Below, piece by piece: positions 1-6,828 of a DNA stretch of 14,896 nucleotides (position 1 is the first letter of the stretch; the number at the start of each line of letters is the position of its first letter). The DNA comes from Polyangiaceae bacterium. Its GTDB lineage: Bacteria > Myxococcota > Polyangia > Polyangiales > Polyangiaceae. A program made the position numbers and the translations under genes. Under the pieces are notes generated by a model. The model saw only the letters and a list, made by a program, of their open reading frames with translations. It did not search any database and was not told the DNA's origin. The stretch is taken from the NCBI GenBank assembly GCA_025936205.1, contig JAICTU010000210.1:1-14896 (forward strand), given 5' to 3'.

Positions 1-3000
1 GTCGAGCGGAGCCTGCGCAGCGTGGACGATGCAACGGTGTTTTCGACCTTCAACCTGGACTACCTCCTGGGTCCGGGACAGACGGCATCGCTCGAGGCAG
101 TGCTGCCCGTGCCCGATGGCGCGCAGAGTCAGTCGGATCTGGTGAAGTTCAACCTGGCGGTGCGTTCCGCGCGCGGTCTGCACGTCACGCGCAGCCTGCA
201 GCACGTGATCCCACCCTACGAGGTGCAGGTGGAGGGGCCCAGCCGGCTCAGCGCCGGCAAGCAGGTGAGCTATCGCGTCTCGGCTCATGACGCGTTGACA
301 CACGCGCCCTTCGCCGGCCAGGACATCGTGCTCCGGCTGGCGAACGCCGCAGGCAGCGAGGAAACGCACACGCTGACCACGGATGAGAGCGGCAGCGCGA
401 AGCTGGTGCTGAGCGTGAACGAGCCCGGGGACTACTCCGTCAGCGCCAGCACGCAGGCGTTCGGCGTGCCTGCGGCCGTCGAACAGACCGTTGCGGTGGC
501 CGCGCGCGACGCCCGCGTGCTCCTCACCACGGACAAGCCGATCTACAAGCCGGGGCAGACCATGCACCTGAGAGCCCTGTCGCTCTCCCCCTCGGATCGG
601 CGCCCGAACGCGAACGGCAGCATCACGCTCGAAATCCAGGACGGCAAGGGCAACAAGGTCTCGAAGAAGACGTTGCAGACGGACGCTTACGGGGTCGCCT
701 CGATGGACTTTCGCATCGGCGACATCGTCAACGAGGGGACCTACAAGGTACGCGCCATCTCGGGCTCCAGCCAGGGCGAGAAGACGGTCCAGGTCTATCA
801 GTACGCTCTGCCCAAGTTCGAGATCGGCATCCAGACGGACAAGCCCTGGTATGCGGCGGGCGAGACGGTCGCGGCCGATGTGAATGCACGCTACTTCTTC
901 GGCAAGCCCGTCGCGGACGCCGAGGTCGTCGTGGAGCTCGGCGCGCTCGTGACCGGCGAGTCTCTGTTCGGGCGCGTGCAATCGCGCACCAATCCGGACG
1001 GCACGCTGCATGTGGAGCTGCCGCTGCCGAGCGCATTGCCCGGCCTGCCCATCAACGGGGGCAACGCGGTCGCCTTTCTGCGGATCACGGCGACCGACGG
1101 AGCGGGCCAGGCCGTCACGCGCCAGCAGTCGCTGACCGTGGCCGCCGATCCTGTGCACATCAGCCTCGTGCCGGAGTCGGGGGAGCTGGTGGCGGGCATC
1201 GAGAACCAGCTCGACCTCTTCCTCAGCGACTCGCTGGGGGCCCCGGTGGGCGGGATGGCGGCGGACGTGGTGCTGGATGGCGAGTCTCATGCGGTGACCA
1301 CGGATGCGTTCGGGCATGCGCGCCTCAGCTGGGTACCGGCGCCGGGGCAGACCACGGCGCGCGTCGATCTCGGGCTCGATCGCGCCCCCGTGAGCAAGAC
1401 CTTCAACTTCTCCGAGCAGGCCGGCGACGAGCATCTGCTGGTGCGCACGGATCGCGCCGTGTACGCGGTGGGAGAGGACGTGCAGGTCGAGGTGCGAACC
1501 AGCGCCACGGGCACTGTGTTCATCGACTGGCTCAACGAAGGTCAGGCGGTGGACATGCGCACGCTGCAGGCCAAGGACGGAGTCGCTCGCTTCACGGTAC
1601 CGATCGACACGACGCTGGTCGGCGAGAATCGCATCAATGCGTACGTCGTCGAGCCAGACGGCAACATCGTGCGTTCCAGCCGCAGTGTGTTCGCGCGCGG
1701 GGGTTCGCAGCTCTCGATCTCGATGCAGGCCGATCGCTCCGTGTACGCGCCCGGTCAGCCCGCGCAGCTCTCCTTCACCGTGACGGATGAGAAGGGCGCG
1801 CCGGCGGTCGCCGCGCTGGGGGTGCAGATCGTCGATCAGGCGGTGTTCGCGCTGGTCGACGCCAAGCCGGGGCTGCTCTCGACCTACTTCGAGCTCGAGG
1901 ACGACTTCGCGCAGCCGCACTATGAGCTCGAAGCCCCCGGGGGCGATCTCGGTGACTTGTTGCTGCAGCAGACCGCGAGCGGCGACGCCGCCTCGCGCGG
2001 AGCCGCGCAGACGCGCGCTGCCGCCAATCTGGCGGCGCTCGGCGCAGCGCCGCTGAGCGGCGTGTACACGGGCAGCTGGTCCGCCACCGTTCAGCAGAGC
2101 AAGGGACTGCTGACGCCGTTCTTCGATGCGCAGAAAGCGCGCTTGATCACGGCGCTGCAACCGGTCGCGGCGAAGGCGGTGCTCGAGCTCCAGGGTCGCG
2201 GCTGCCGGTTGAGCGACTACTACTGCGGTGCCCTGCAACAATCCTTTGCTCAGGCCCTGCATGACCTACTGCCGCAACGCTTTGCGGCCTACGACTTCTG
2301 GGGCAATGCGTTCACGACCGACGGCGCGAGCAACTGGAACGAAGCGCTCCGATTGACCAGCGCGGGACCCGACGAGCGCCCCGGCACGGGGGACGACACC
2401 ACGATCTCGATCAGCTACGGGGAGCTCCAGCTCCAGCAATCGCTGGTCGGGCTCGGGATCGCCGTGGACGAGGCAGGGGCTGTAGCCAATGGCGGCAAGA
2501 TCCCTCCGCCGCAGGCACCCGGCGGCAATGCGACCGGAGCCGGGGGCTCGGCCAACACAGGTGCAGACCCGGGCGGCGACGCGCCCCGGCTCCGGCAGGA
2601 CTTTCCCGAGACTCTGTACGTGAACCCGTCGCTCATCACCGACGCCTCGGGCCACGCGACGCTCTCCGTGGACATGGCGGACAGCATCACCGAGTGGCGC
2701 GTCTCGGCGCTGGGCAACACGGCCTCCGGTCAGCTCGGCGGCTCCGTCAGCGGCGTGAAGGTGTTCCAGGACTTCTTCGTGGACGTGAACTTCCCCGCCA
2801 CGCTCAGCCGCGGCGACGAGGTCAACTTCCCGATCGCGGTCTACAACTACCTCGACACTCCCCAGAACGTGAGCCTCGCGCTCGAACCTGCAGCCTGGTA
2901 CACGCCGCTCGGCGACACGCAGCTCAACCTGGCGCTCGGCCCGGGTGAAGTGCGCGGCGTGAGCTTACCCGTGCGCGTGGAGCAGGTGGGCCTGCAGACG

Positions 3001-4689
3001 CTGAAGCTCACCGGCACGAGCCCCGGCGCCTCCGATGCGGTGGCGCGGCGGGTGCGGGTGCTGCCGGACGGCAAGGCGTTTCCCGTGGCCACGTCAGGCT
3101 CGCTCGCCCCGGGCAGCCTGGCCCGGAACGTGAGCTTCCCGGCGGGCGCCGTGCCGGGTTCCGAGCAGCTGTACCTGAACGTGTATCCGGCGTTCCTGTC
3201 GCAAGCGGTGTCCGGCATGGACAGCGTGTTGCAAGTGCCGAACGGCTGCTTCGAGCAGACTACGTCCACCACCTGGCCCAACGTGCTCGTCACGCACTAC
3301 ATGCAGCAAACGGGACAGATCACGCCCGAGATCCAGCTGCGCGCCGAATCGCTGATCTCCGCGGGCTACCAGCGCCTCCTGACCTTCGAGCACCCCGGCG
3401 GCGGCTTCTCCTGGTTCGGCACGCAGGACCCCGCGCCCTTCCTGTCGGTGACCGCGTTTGGCTTGATGGAGTTCGCGGACATGAAGGCCGTCCACGAGAT
3501 CGACCCCGCGCTGTTGCAACGCACGCAGGATTGGCTCGTCGCGCAGCAAGGCAGCGACGGCTCCTGGCAGGGCGATCAGAGCGAGTTCTTCAGCTTCCAC
3601 ACCAGCGCAGTGCGCAACACCGCCTTCGTGCTCTGGGCGCTGGCGGAGAACGGCTATCAGGGCCCGGCGCTGGAACGGGGGGCAGCTTACATCAAAGCCA
3701 ACCTCGACGGAGGCGGCGCGAGCGAACAGGACGACCCCTACACGCTCGCGCTGGTGGCCAACGCGCTGGTGGCGAGCGGCGATGCGGGGGCGTCCTCCGT
3801 GCTGGCGCGGCTGGATAACCTGAAGCTGCAGGACGGCGAGAAGTTCTACTGGACCACCGATCTGCAGACGAATTTCTACGGCGGCGGCCATGATGCCGAC
3901 GTCGCGGCCACGGCGCTGGCGAGCTACGGGATGATCCGCGCGAGCGCTTACCCCGCGACCACCAAAGGCGCGCTCGCGTACATCACCTCCGCCAAGGATC
4001 CAAACGGCAACTTCGGCTCGACGCAGGCCACGACCTGGAGCTTGAAGACCCTGCTGCTCGCCGCGACCCACGGCACCGAGGGTGCCGTGGGCAGCCTACA
4101 AGTGTCGGTCGACGGTAACCCCTTCAGCCAGGTCGAGTTGCGCGCCGACCAGTCCGACGTGATGACCACGGTCGACATGTCGGCGCTCGCCAGCACCGGT
4201 GACCATCAGGTCGAGCTGAGCTTCGTCGGCACGGGTCAGGTCAGCTACAACCTGGTCAGCAGCCACAACCTGCCCTGGGCGGCCCTGCCCGCCGAACCCG
4301 CGGGTCCGCTCGCGATCGACGTGGGCTATGACCAGACCTCGCTGGCGGTGAACGACAGCGTGCGCGCGACGGCCACGATCCAGAACCTGACGCAGCAGGC
4401 CACCAACATGGTGCTCGTGACGCTGGGCGTGCCGCCGGGCTTCACGGTGGAAATGGGCGACTTCGATCCGTACCTGAGCGCCGGCGTGCTGTCGCGCGCC
4501 GAGGTGACGGGCAAGCAGCTGATCTTGTACGTGAGCGAGATCGCGGCGGGCCAGACCCTGAGCTTGTCGTACTCACTCCAGGCCACGCTGCCCGTGCGAG
4601 CCTCCGACGGCGGCGCCGAAGTGGCACTCTACTATCAGCCCGAGCAAAAGAGCCAGGCGCCGGCAACCACCTTGACCGTCAGTGAGTGA
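1..4689 (+). CDS. Alpha-2-macroglobulin family protein, thioester type (5' truncated by window edge)
   Basis: This is a giant protease-trapping protein of the alpha-2-macroglobulin (A2M)/complement family, expected in the periplasm or at the cell surface. The frame is open from base 1, so the true start and any signal peptide lie outside the window. Residues are counted from the GTG at 22. MG2-like motif TDKPIYKPGQT lies near 170-180 and MG3-like YALPKFEI at 261-268; both resemble animal A2M. An MG6/7-like segment (VQIVDQAVFAL) lies near 601-611, and the A2M domain (DFPETLYVNPSLITD, then EWRVSALGNT) near 865-900. The thioester motif GCFEQ has Cys1076 and Gln1079, followed by the alpha-toroid thioester domain to about 1350. 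A receptor-binding-like beta domain ends the protein. Residues about 694-800, in the bait-region position, form an unusual insert described in the findings. Only three Cys are visible (728, 735, 1076). The family call is firm; the cellular location is inferred. Confidence 0.95.
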   Translation, partial: VERSLRSVDDATVFSTFNLDYLLGPGQTASLEAVLPVPDGAQSQSDLVKFNLAVRSARGLHVTRSLQHVIPPYEVQVEGPSRLSAGKQVSYRVSAHDALTHAPFAGQDIVLRLANAAGSEETHTLTTDESGSAKLVLSVNEPGDYSVSASTQAFGVPAAVEQTVAVAARDARVLLTTDKPIYKPGQTMHLRALSLSPSDRRPNANGSITLEIQDGKGNKVSKKTLQTDAYGVASMDFRIGDIVNEGTYKVRAISGSSQGEKTVQVYQYALPKFEIGIQTDKPWYAAGETVAADVNARYFFGKPVADAEVVVELGALVTGESLFGRVQSRTNPDGTLHVELPLPSALPGLPINGGNAVAFLRITATDGAGQAVTRQQSLTVAADPVHISLVPESGELVAGIENQLDLFLSDSLGAPVGGMAADVVLDGESHAVTTDAFGHARLSWVPAPGQTTARVDLGLDRAPVSKTFNFSEQAGDEHLLVRTDRAVYAVGEDVQVEVRTSATGTVFIDWLNEGQAVDMRTLQAKDGVARFTVPIDTTLVGENRINAYVVEPDGNIVRSSRSVFARGGSQLSISMQADRSVYAPGQPAQLSFTVTDEKGAPAVAALGVQIVDQAVFALVDAKPGLLSTYFELEDDFAQPHYELEAPGGDLGDLLLQQTASGDAASRGAAQTRAAANLAALGAAPLSGVYTGSWSATVQQSKGLLTPFFDAQKARLITALQPVAAKAVLELQGRGCRLSDYYCGALQQSFAQALHDLLPQRFAAYDFWGNAFTTDGASNWNEALRLTSAGPDERPGTGDDTTISISYGELQLQQSLVGLGIAVDEAGAVANGGKIPPPQAPGGNATGAGGSANTGADPGGDAPRLRQDFPETLYVNPSLITDASGHATLSVDMADSITEWRVSALGNTASGQLGGSVSGVKVFQDFFVDVNFPATLSRGDEVNFPIAVYNYLDTPQNVSLALEPAAWYTPLGDTQLNLALGPGEVRGVSLPVRVEQVGLQTLKLTGTSPGASDAVARRVRVLPDGKAFPVATSGSLAPGSLARNVSFPAGAVPGSEQLYLNVYPAFLSQAVSGMDSVLQVPNGCFEQTTSTTWPNVLVTHYMQQTGQITPEIQLRAESLISAGYQRLLTFEHPGGGFSWFGTQDPAPFLSVTAFGLMEFADMKAVHEIDPALLQRTQDWLVAQQGSDGSWQGDQSEFFSFHTSAVRNTAFVLWALAENGYQGPALERGAAYIKANLDGGGASEQDDPYTLALVANALVASGDAGASSVLARLDNLKLQDGEKFYWTTDLQTNFYGGGHDADVAATALASYGMIRASAYPATTKGALAYITSAKDPNGNFGSTQATTWSLKTLLLAATHGTEGAVGSLQVSVDGNPFSQVELRADQSDVMTTVDMSALASTGDHQVELSFVGTGQVSYNLVSSHNLPWAALPAEPAGPLAIDVGYDQTSLAVNDSVRATATIQNLTQQATNMVLVTLGVPPGFTVEMGDFDPYLSAGVLSRAEVTGKQLILYVSEIAAGQTLSLSYSLQATLPVRASDGGAEVALYYQPEQKSQAPATTLTVSE

Positions 4690-4698
4690 AAGCTCAGC

Positions 4699-5058
4699 TC
4701 ACGACGGCGGCTCGGTGAGCAGCCGACCGAGCCTTCGGAAGTCCAGCGGCTTGGTCAAGATGGGCACACCATTGATGCGCTGCGCGTCCTGCAGCGCCTT
4801 CGCCAGCCGACCCGTGACCAGTATGCAGCGCACGGGTTGCTGGTGGCTCTGCACCTCGGCGATCACGTCCACGCCGGTGACATCATCCTGAAGCAGGTAG
4901 TCCGCGATCACCACGTCGGGCTTGAACGTCTTGCTGAGCTCGACCGCGCTTCGCCCCGACTGAGCGCTGCGCACTTCCCAGCCGCGTTGATGTTGCATCC
5001 ACGAGACGAGCACCTCGAGTGCGTCGGGCTCGTCCTCCACGATCAGCATTCGCCGCAT
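4699..5058 (-). CDS. Single-domain response regulator (receiver only)
   Basis: This 119-residue protein is a stand-alone CheY-like receiver with no output domain, so it should act as a phosphoryl shuttle or through protein contacts. The acidic cluster is E8-D9-E10, the likely phospho-acceptor is D53 (VVIADYLL), the switch Thr is T82 (ILVTG) and the conserved Lys is K103 (LTKPLDF). The start at 5058 gives MRRMLIVEDE; an internal ATG at 5049 would give MLIVEDE and also keep the whole fold. No strong Shine-Dalgarno decides between them. The gene converges on the macroglobulin gene, with 9 bp between their stop codons. No cognate kinase is adjacent: the hybrid kinase downstream is on the other strand and carries its own receiver. 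A weak promoter-like pair and a 20-bp palindrome lie upstream. Confidence 0.93.
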   Translation of the reverse strand: MRRMLIVEDEPDALEVLVSWMQHQRGWEVRSAQSGRSAVELSKTFKPDVVIADYLLQDDVTGVDVIAEVQSHQQPVRCILVTGRLAKALQDAQRINGVPILTKPLDFRRLGRLLTEPPS

Positions 5059-5094
5059 GACGCTCGGAGCGTAGCAGCAATGGTAGGCGGAGGT

Positions 5095-5114
5095 GAGTCC
5101 CCCCGGGGGGACTC
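5095..5114. promoter_or_regulatory. Perfect 20-bp GC palindrome upstream of the response regulator
   Basis: GAGTCCCCCC is followed directly by its exact reverse complement GGGGGGACTC, a 20-bp perfect dyad. It lies 36 bp upstream of the response-regulator start at 5058 and 147 bp past the stop of the AHSA1 gene. As RNA it could fold into an 8-bp stem with a CCGG loop. No T-run follows on either strand, so it is not a canonical terminator; an operator or leader hairpin is more likely. The function is inferred from position only. Confidence 0.4.
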
Positions 5115-5127
5115 CGCTGTTTCACGC

Positions 5128-5157
5128 AGAGTAGGGCCAAACCGCTCGCTTTTGCAA
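5128..5157 (-). promoter_or_regulatory. Weak promoter-like element for the response regulator
   Basis: On the minus strand, TTGCAA (5157-5152) resembles a -35 box and TACTCT (5133-5128) a -10 box, with an 18-bp spacer. Transcription would begin near 5121 and run through the 20-bp palindrome into the response-regulator gene. The matches to consensus are only 4/6 and 3/6. The rest of the 5059-5261 gap holds no gene I can support. Confidence 0.2.
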
Positions 5158-5261
5158 TTTGACCCATCGCCGGCGCCGAGCGCAGTGGCTTGTGCCAGAT
5201 CGTCGCAGCGCAGGCCGTGATGGGCTGCCATTTTGCCTCGACGCTGCTGCCCGCAGAAACT

Positions 5262-5762
5262 TCACGAGGGGCGCGTGAGGACATACTCGCGCAGCGCGCT
5301 CATCAGCTCGCCCCACCACAGGCCGAGGTGACGAGCGAAGTCCGCGCCCGTCTTGCCGTGGCGCGCGGGATGGTCGTCGGGCAGGCTGCTCCAGCCGCTG
5401 TGCTCCACGCGCACCAGCGTGCCTTCGCCCGAGGGTTTGAAGCTGACCTCGACCAGCGTCTTTTGATGCGCGGCGAAGTTCACGTTGCGCCACTCGAAGG
5501 CGAAGCGTTCGGGCGGCAGCCATTCGATGATGGTGCCGACGACGAAGGTGCGGGGCCCCGAGCCGAGCTCGACTTCTTCGAGCAGCCGGCCGCCGAGGCC
5601 CGCTTCAAACGACAGCTTGCCGGGGCGCGCGCCGGCGATGCGATACTTTCTGCCGTGCCGCCACCAGGCGTCGACCTCGGTGGTGAAGATTTCGAAGGCG
5701 TCTGCAGGGGCCACCGCCACGTAGACCGTGGCCGCCGCCGAGTCTCCTGCCGTCGCGCTCAT
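5262..5762 (-). CDS. AHSA1-type SRPBCC domain protein
   Basis: This 166-residue protein of the AHSA1/START-like (SRPBCC) fold has a hydrophobic-cavity helix-grip fold. Seen features: an N-terminal strand followed by PADAFEIFTTEVDAWW (residues 19-34), the central WLPPERFAFEWR (81-92), the late TLVRVEHSGWSSL (115-127), and a C-terminal helix around HLGLWWGELMSALREY. These are hallmarks of the members encoded next to ArsR regulators. Its start codon overlaps the stop of the upstream arsR-like gene as ATGA (5759-5762), so translation is likely coupled. It is last in the VOC-ArsR-AHSA1 operon. The biochemical role is unknown: members bind small hydrophobic ligands or activate Hsp90-like partners, but nothing here identifies the ligand. 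Confidence 0.92.
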   Translation of the reverse strand: MSATAGDSAAATVYVAVAPADAFEIFTTEVDAWWRHGRKYRIAGARPGKLSFEAGLGGRLLEEVELGSGPRTFVVGTIIEWLPPERFAFEWRNVNFAAHQKTLVEVSFKPSGEGTLVRVEHSGWSSLPDDHPARHGKTGADFARHLGLWWGELMSALREYVLTRPS

Positions 5763-6154
5763 CGTTTGCCTCGCCGCTGAGGACCGGGGGGAGTGCTGCC
5801 CGGCGCTCGGCCCACAGCGCCTGTACCCCGCGTGCGCTCGGCATGTTCTTTGAAGGAAGCCAGCTGACCCTCCCAGAAAGATTGCACGTCTTCCACCCAG
5901 GACTGGAGCCCGGCGAAGGGCTCGCGCCGCAAGCGATACACCCGCACGCGCGCGTCTTCCTCCGGGCTCTCTTCCTCCACCAGCTGGCTCTGGCGCAAGA
6001 CGCGCAGGTGGCGGCTGAGCCCGGCCGGGTTCAGCTCGAGCTCGCGCGCCAGCTCACCGGCGCGCCTCGGCTGATCGCGCAGGAGCTCCACGATGCTGCG
6101 GCGCGTGCGGTCCGCCAGCGCCGACAATGTACGATCCAGATCGGCGCTGTCCAT
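5759..6154 (-). CDS. ArsR-family winged-helix transcriptional regulator
   Basis: This 131-residue winged-helix repressor starts with an ADRTRRSIVELLRD-type helix (residues 14-27). The helix-turn-helix follows at about 32-56 (AGELAREL then LSRHLRVLRQSQLV), then the wing (ARVRVYRLRREP) and a C-terminal helix with FWEGQLASFKEH. It has no cysteine and no ELCVCDL-type motif, so it does not belong to the metal-sensing ArsR/SmtB subgroup; it fits the subgroup paired with AHSA1 proteins. A basic, low-complexity, Pro/Gly/Arg-rich tail follows residue 108. It lies 12 bp after the VOC gene stop and overlaps the AHSA1 gene by 4 bp. It probably represses its own operon through the inverted repeat at 6641-6680. 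The signal sensed is unknown. Confidence 0.93.
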   Translation of the reverse strand: MDSADLDRTLSALADRTRRSIVELLRDQPRRAGELARELELNPAGLSRHLRVLRQSQLVEEESPEEDARVRVYRLRREPFAGLQSWVEDVQSFWEGQLASFKEHAERTRGTGAVGRAPGSTPPGPQRRGKR

Positions 6155-6166
6155 CCGCGCGTTTTC

Positions 6167-6616
6167 TCACTTGGTGGCTTTGCCGCGCGTGCGCAGGCGC
6201 TCGTAGAACCACCAGTGATGTCCTCCGATATCGACGCATTCATAGCCGCGGTCCGCCCAGTAGTCGTCCCCGTAGTCGTGCACCTCGGGCTCGTGCGCGA
6301 TGGTCGCACCGGCAGCGCGCGCTCGGCGGCAGTGAGCCTCCGCGTCGTCGACGTAAACCATCAGGTTCTGGGTGTTCTTCGCGCCCACCTCGGAGGGCGG
6401 TGCCATGAACGGATACTTTTCCGGCTTGGCGCTGCCCACCATGATCAGACCATCGCCGAAGCTGAGCTCGGAATGCTCGATGCGGCCGCCCTCGCCTTCC
6501 ACCTTGAGGCGCAGCTCGAAGCCGAAGGCCTGGCACAGCCAGTCGATCGCGCGGCCGGGATCCTCATAGTAGAGCGCCGAGGAAATGCGCGGCCAGCCTG
6601 GCGGAGTTGGTTTCAT
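6167..6616 (-). CDS. VOC superfamily (glyoxalase/bleomycin-resistance-like) protein
   Basis: This 149-residue protein has two beta-alpha-beta-beta-beta halves typical of the vicinal oxygen chelate fold. The first half reads ISSALYYEDPGRAIDWLCQAFGF (from residue 11) and then HSELSFGDGLIMVG (48-61). The second begins NLMVYVDDAEAHCRRARAAGA (from 84) and ends YECVDIGGHHWWFYE (125-139). Candidate metal or substrate residues sit at H48/E50 and around H133-H134, but ligands cannot be assigned without a structure. It is first in the operon with the ArsR and AHSA1 genes. The ATG at 6616 is preceded by GGGAG (minus strand, 6630-6626) at 9-nt spacing. A small-molecule modification or detoxification role is plausible from the family only. 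Confidence 0.92.
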   Translation of the reverse strand: MKPTPPGWPRISSALYYEDPGRAIDWLCQAFGFELRLKVEGEGGRIEHSELSFGDGLIMVGSAKPEKYPFMAPPSEVGAKNTQNLMVYVDDAEAHCRRARAAGATIAHEPEVHDYGDDYWADRGYECVDIGGHHWWFYERLRTRGKATK

Positions 6617-6625
6617 GGCTCGTGG

Positions 6626-6630
6626 CTCCC
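6626..6630 (-). promoter_or_regulatory. Ribosome binding site of the VOC gene
   Basis: CTCCC on the plus strand reads GGGAG on the minus strand, 9 nt before the ATG at 6616. It supports that start codon and marks the 5' end of the three-gene operon. Confidence 0.6.
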
Positions 6631-6640
6631 ATTGTTAAAG

Positions 6641-6680
6641 TTGACGTTTGAGCGATTAGTTTACTTATTCGTCAACTAAT
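6641..6680. promoter_or_regulatory. AT-rich divergent regulatory region with nested inverted repeats (candidate ArsR operator)
   Basis: This is the most AT-rich stretch in the window and lies between the divergent VOC operon and hybrid-kinase gene. It holds two interleaved perfect inverted repeats: ATTAGTT (6655-6661) with AACTAAT (6674-6680), and TTGACG (6641-6646) with CGTCAA (6670-6675). TTGACG is also a good -35 match on both strands, but I find no convincing -10 box at the right distance in either direction. AT-rich dyads near the promoter are typical ArsR-family operators, so autoregulation of the VOC-ArsR-AHSA1 operon is a reasonable inference. It might also affect the kinase gene starting at 6829. 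Confidence 0.45.
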
Positions 6681-6815
6681 TGCGAGGGCTTTCGCCCCGA
6701 CGTCTCGCGATGGGGCAGTGCTCGGCTCACGGTCCTCACTTTCCGCACGCCAACCGGCAATCCACCCCGCGCTGCTCATCGTTAGCGCTGTGGTTCGCAA
6801 TCCCGCTTCCGATCT

Positions 6816-6821
6816 GAGGGG
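6816..6821 (+). promoter_or_regulatory. Ribosome binding site that decides the kinase start
   Basis: GAGGGG lies 7 nt before the ATG at 6829. The same frame is open upstream to a GTG at 6718, but that codon has no comparable site, and the 37 residues it would add do not resemble the family. The start at 6829 is therefore preferred. Confidence 0.65.
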
Positions 6822-6828
6822 TAGCTCC

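Noticed and set aside
3094..4071. 325-codon minus-strand frame inside the macroglobulin gene
   Set aside because: It lies opposite the thioester domain, whose sequence is clearly conserved; no start signal or domain supports the antisense frame.
4697..4720. GCTCAC/GTGAGC inverted repeat at the macroglobulin/response-regulator junction as a terminator
   Set aside because: Only a 6-bp stem with a 12-nt loop, mostly within the response-regulator coding end and with no T-run.
5843..6679. 278-codon plus-strand frame across the VOC and ArsR genes
   Set aside because: Two recognisable minus-strand proteins fill the same DNA; this frame has no domain and no ribosome site.
6718..6828. N-terminal extension of the kinase from GTG 6718
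   Set aside because: No ribosome site and no family-like sequence. ATG 6829 has GAGGGG at 7 nt.
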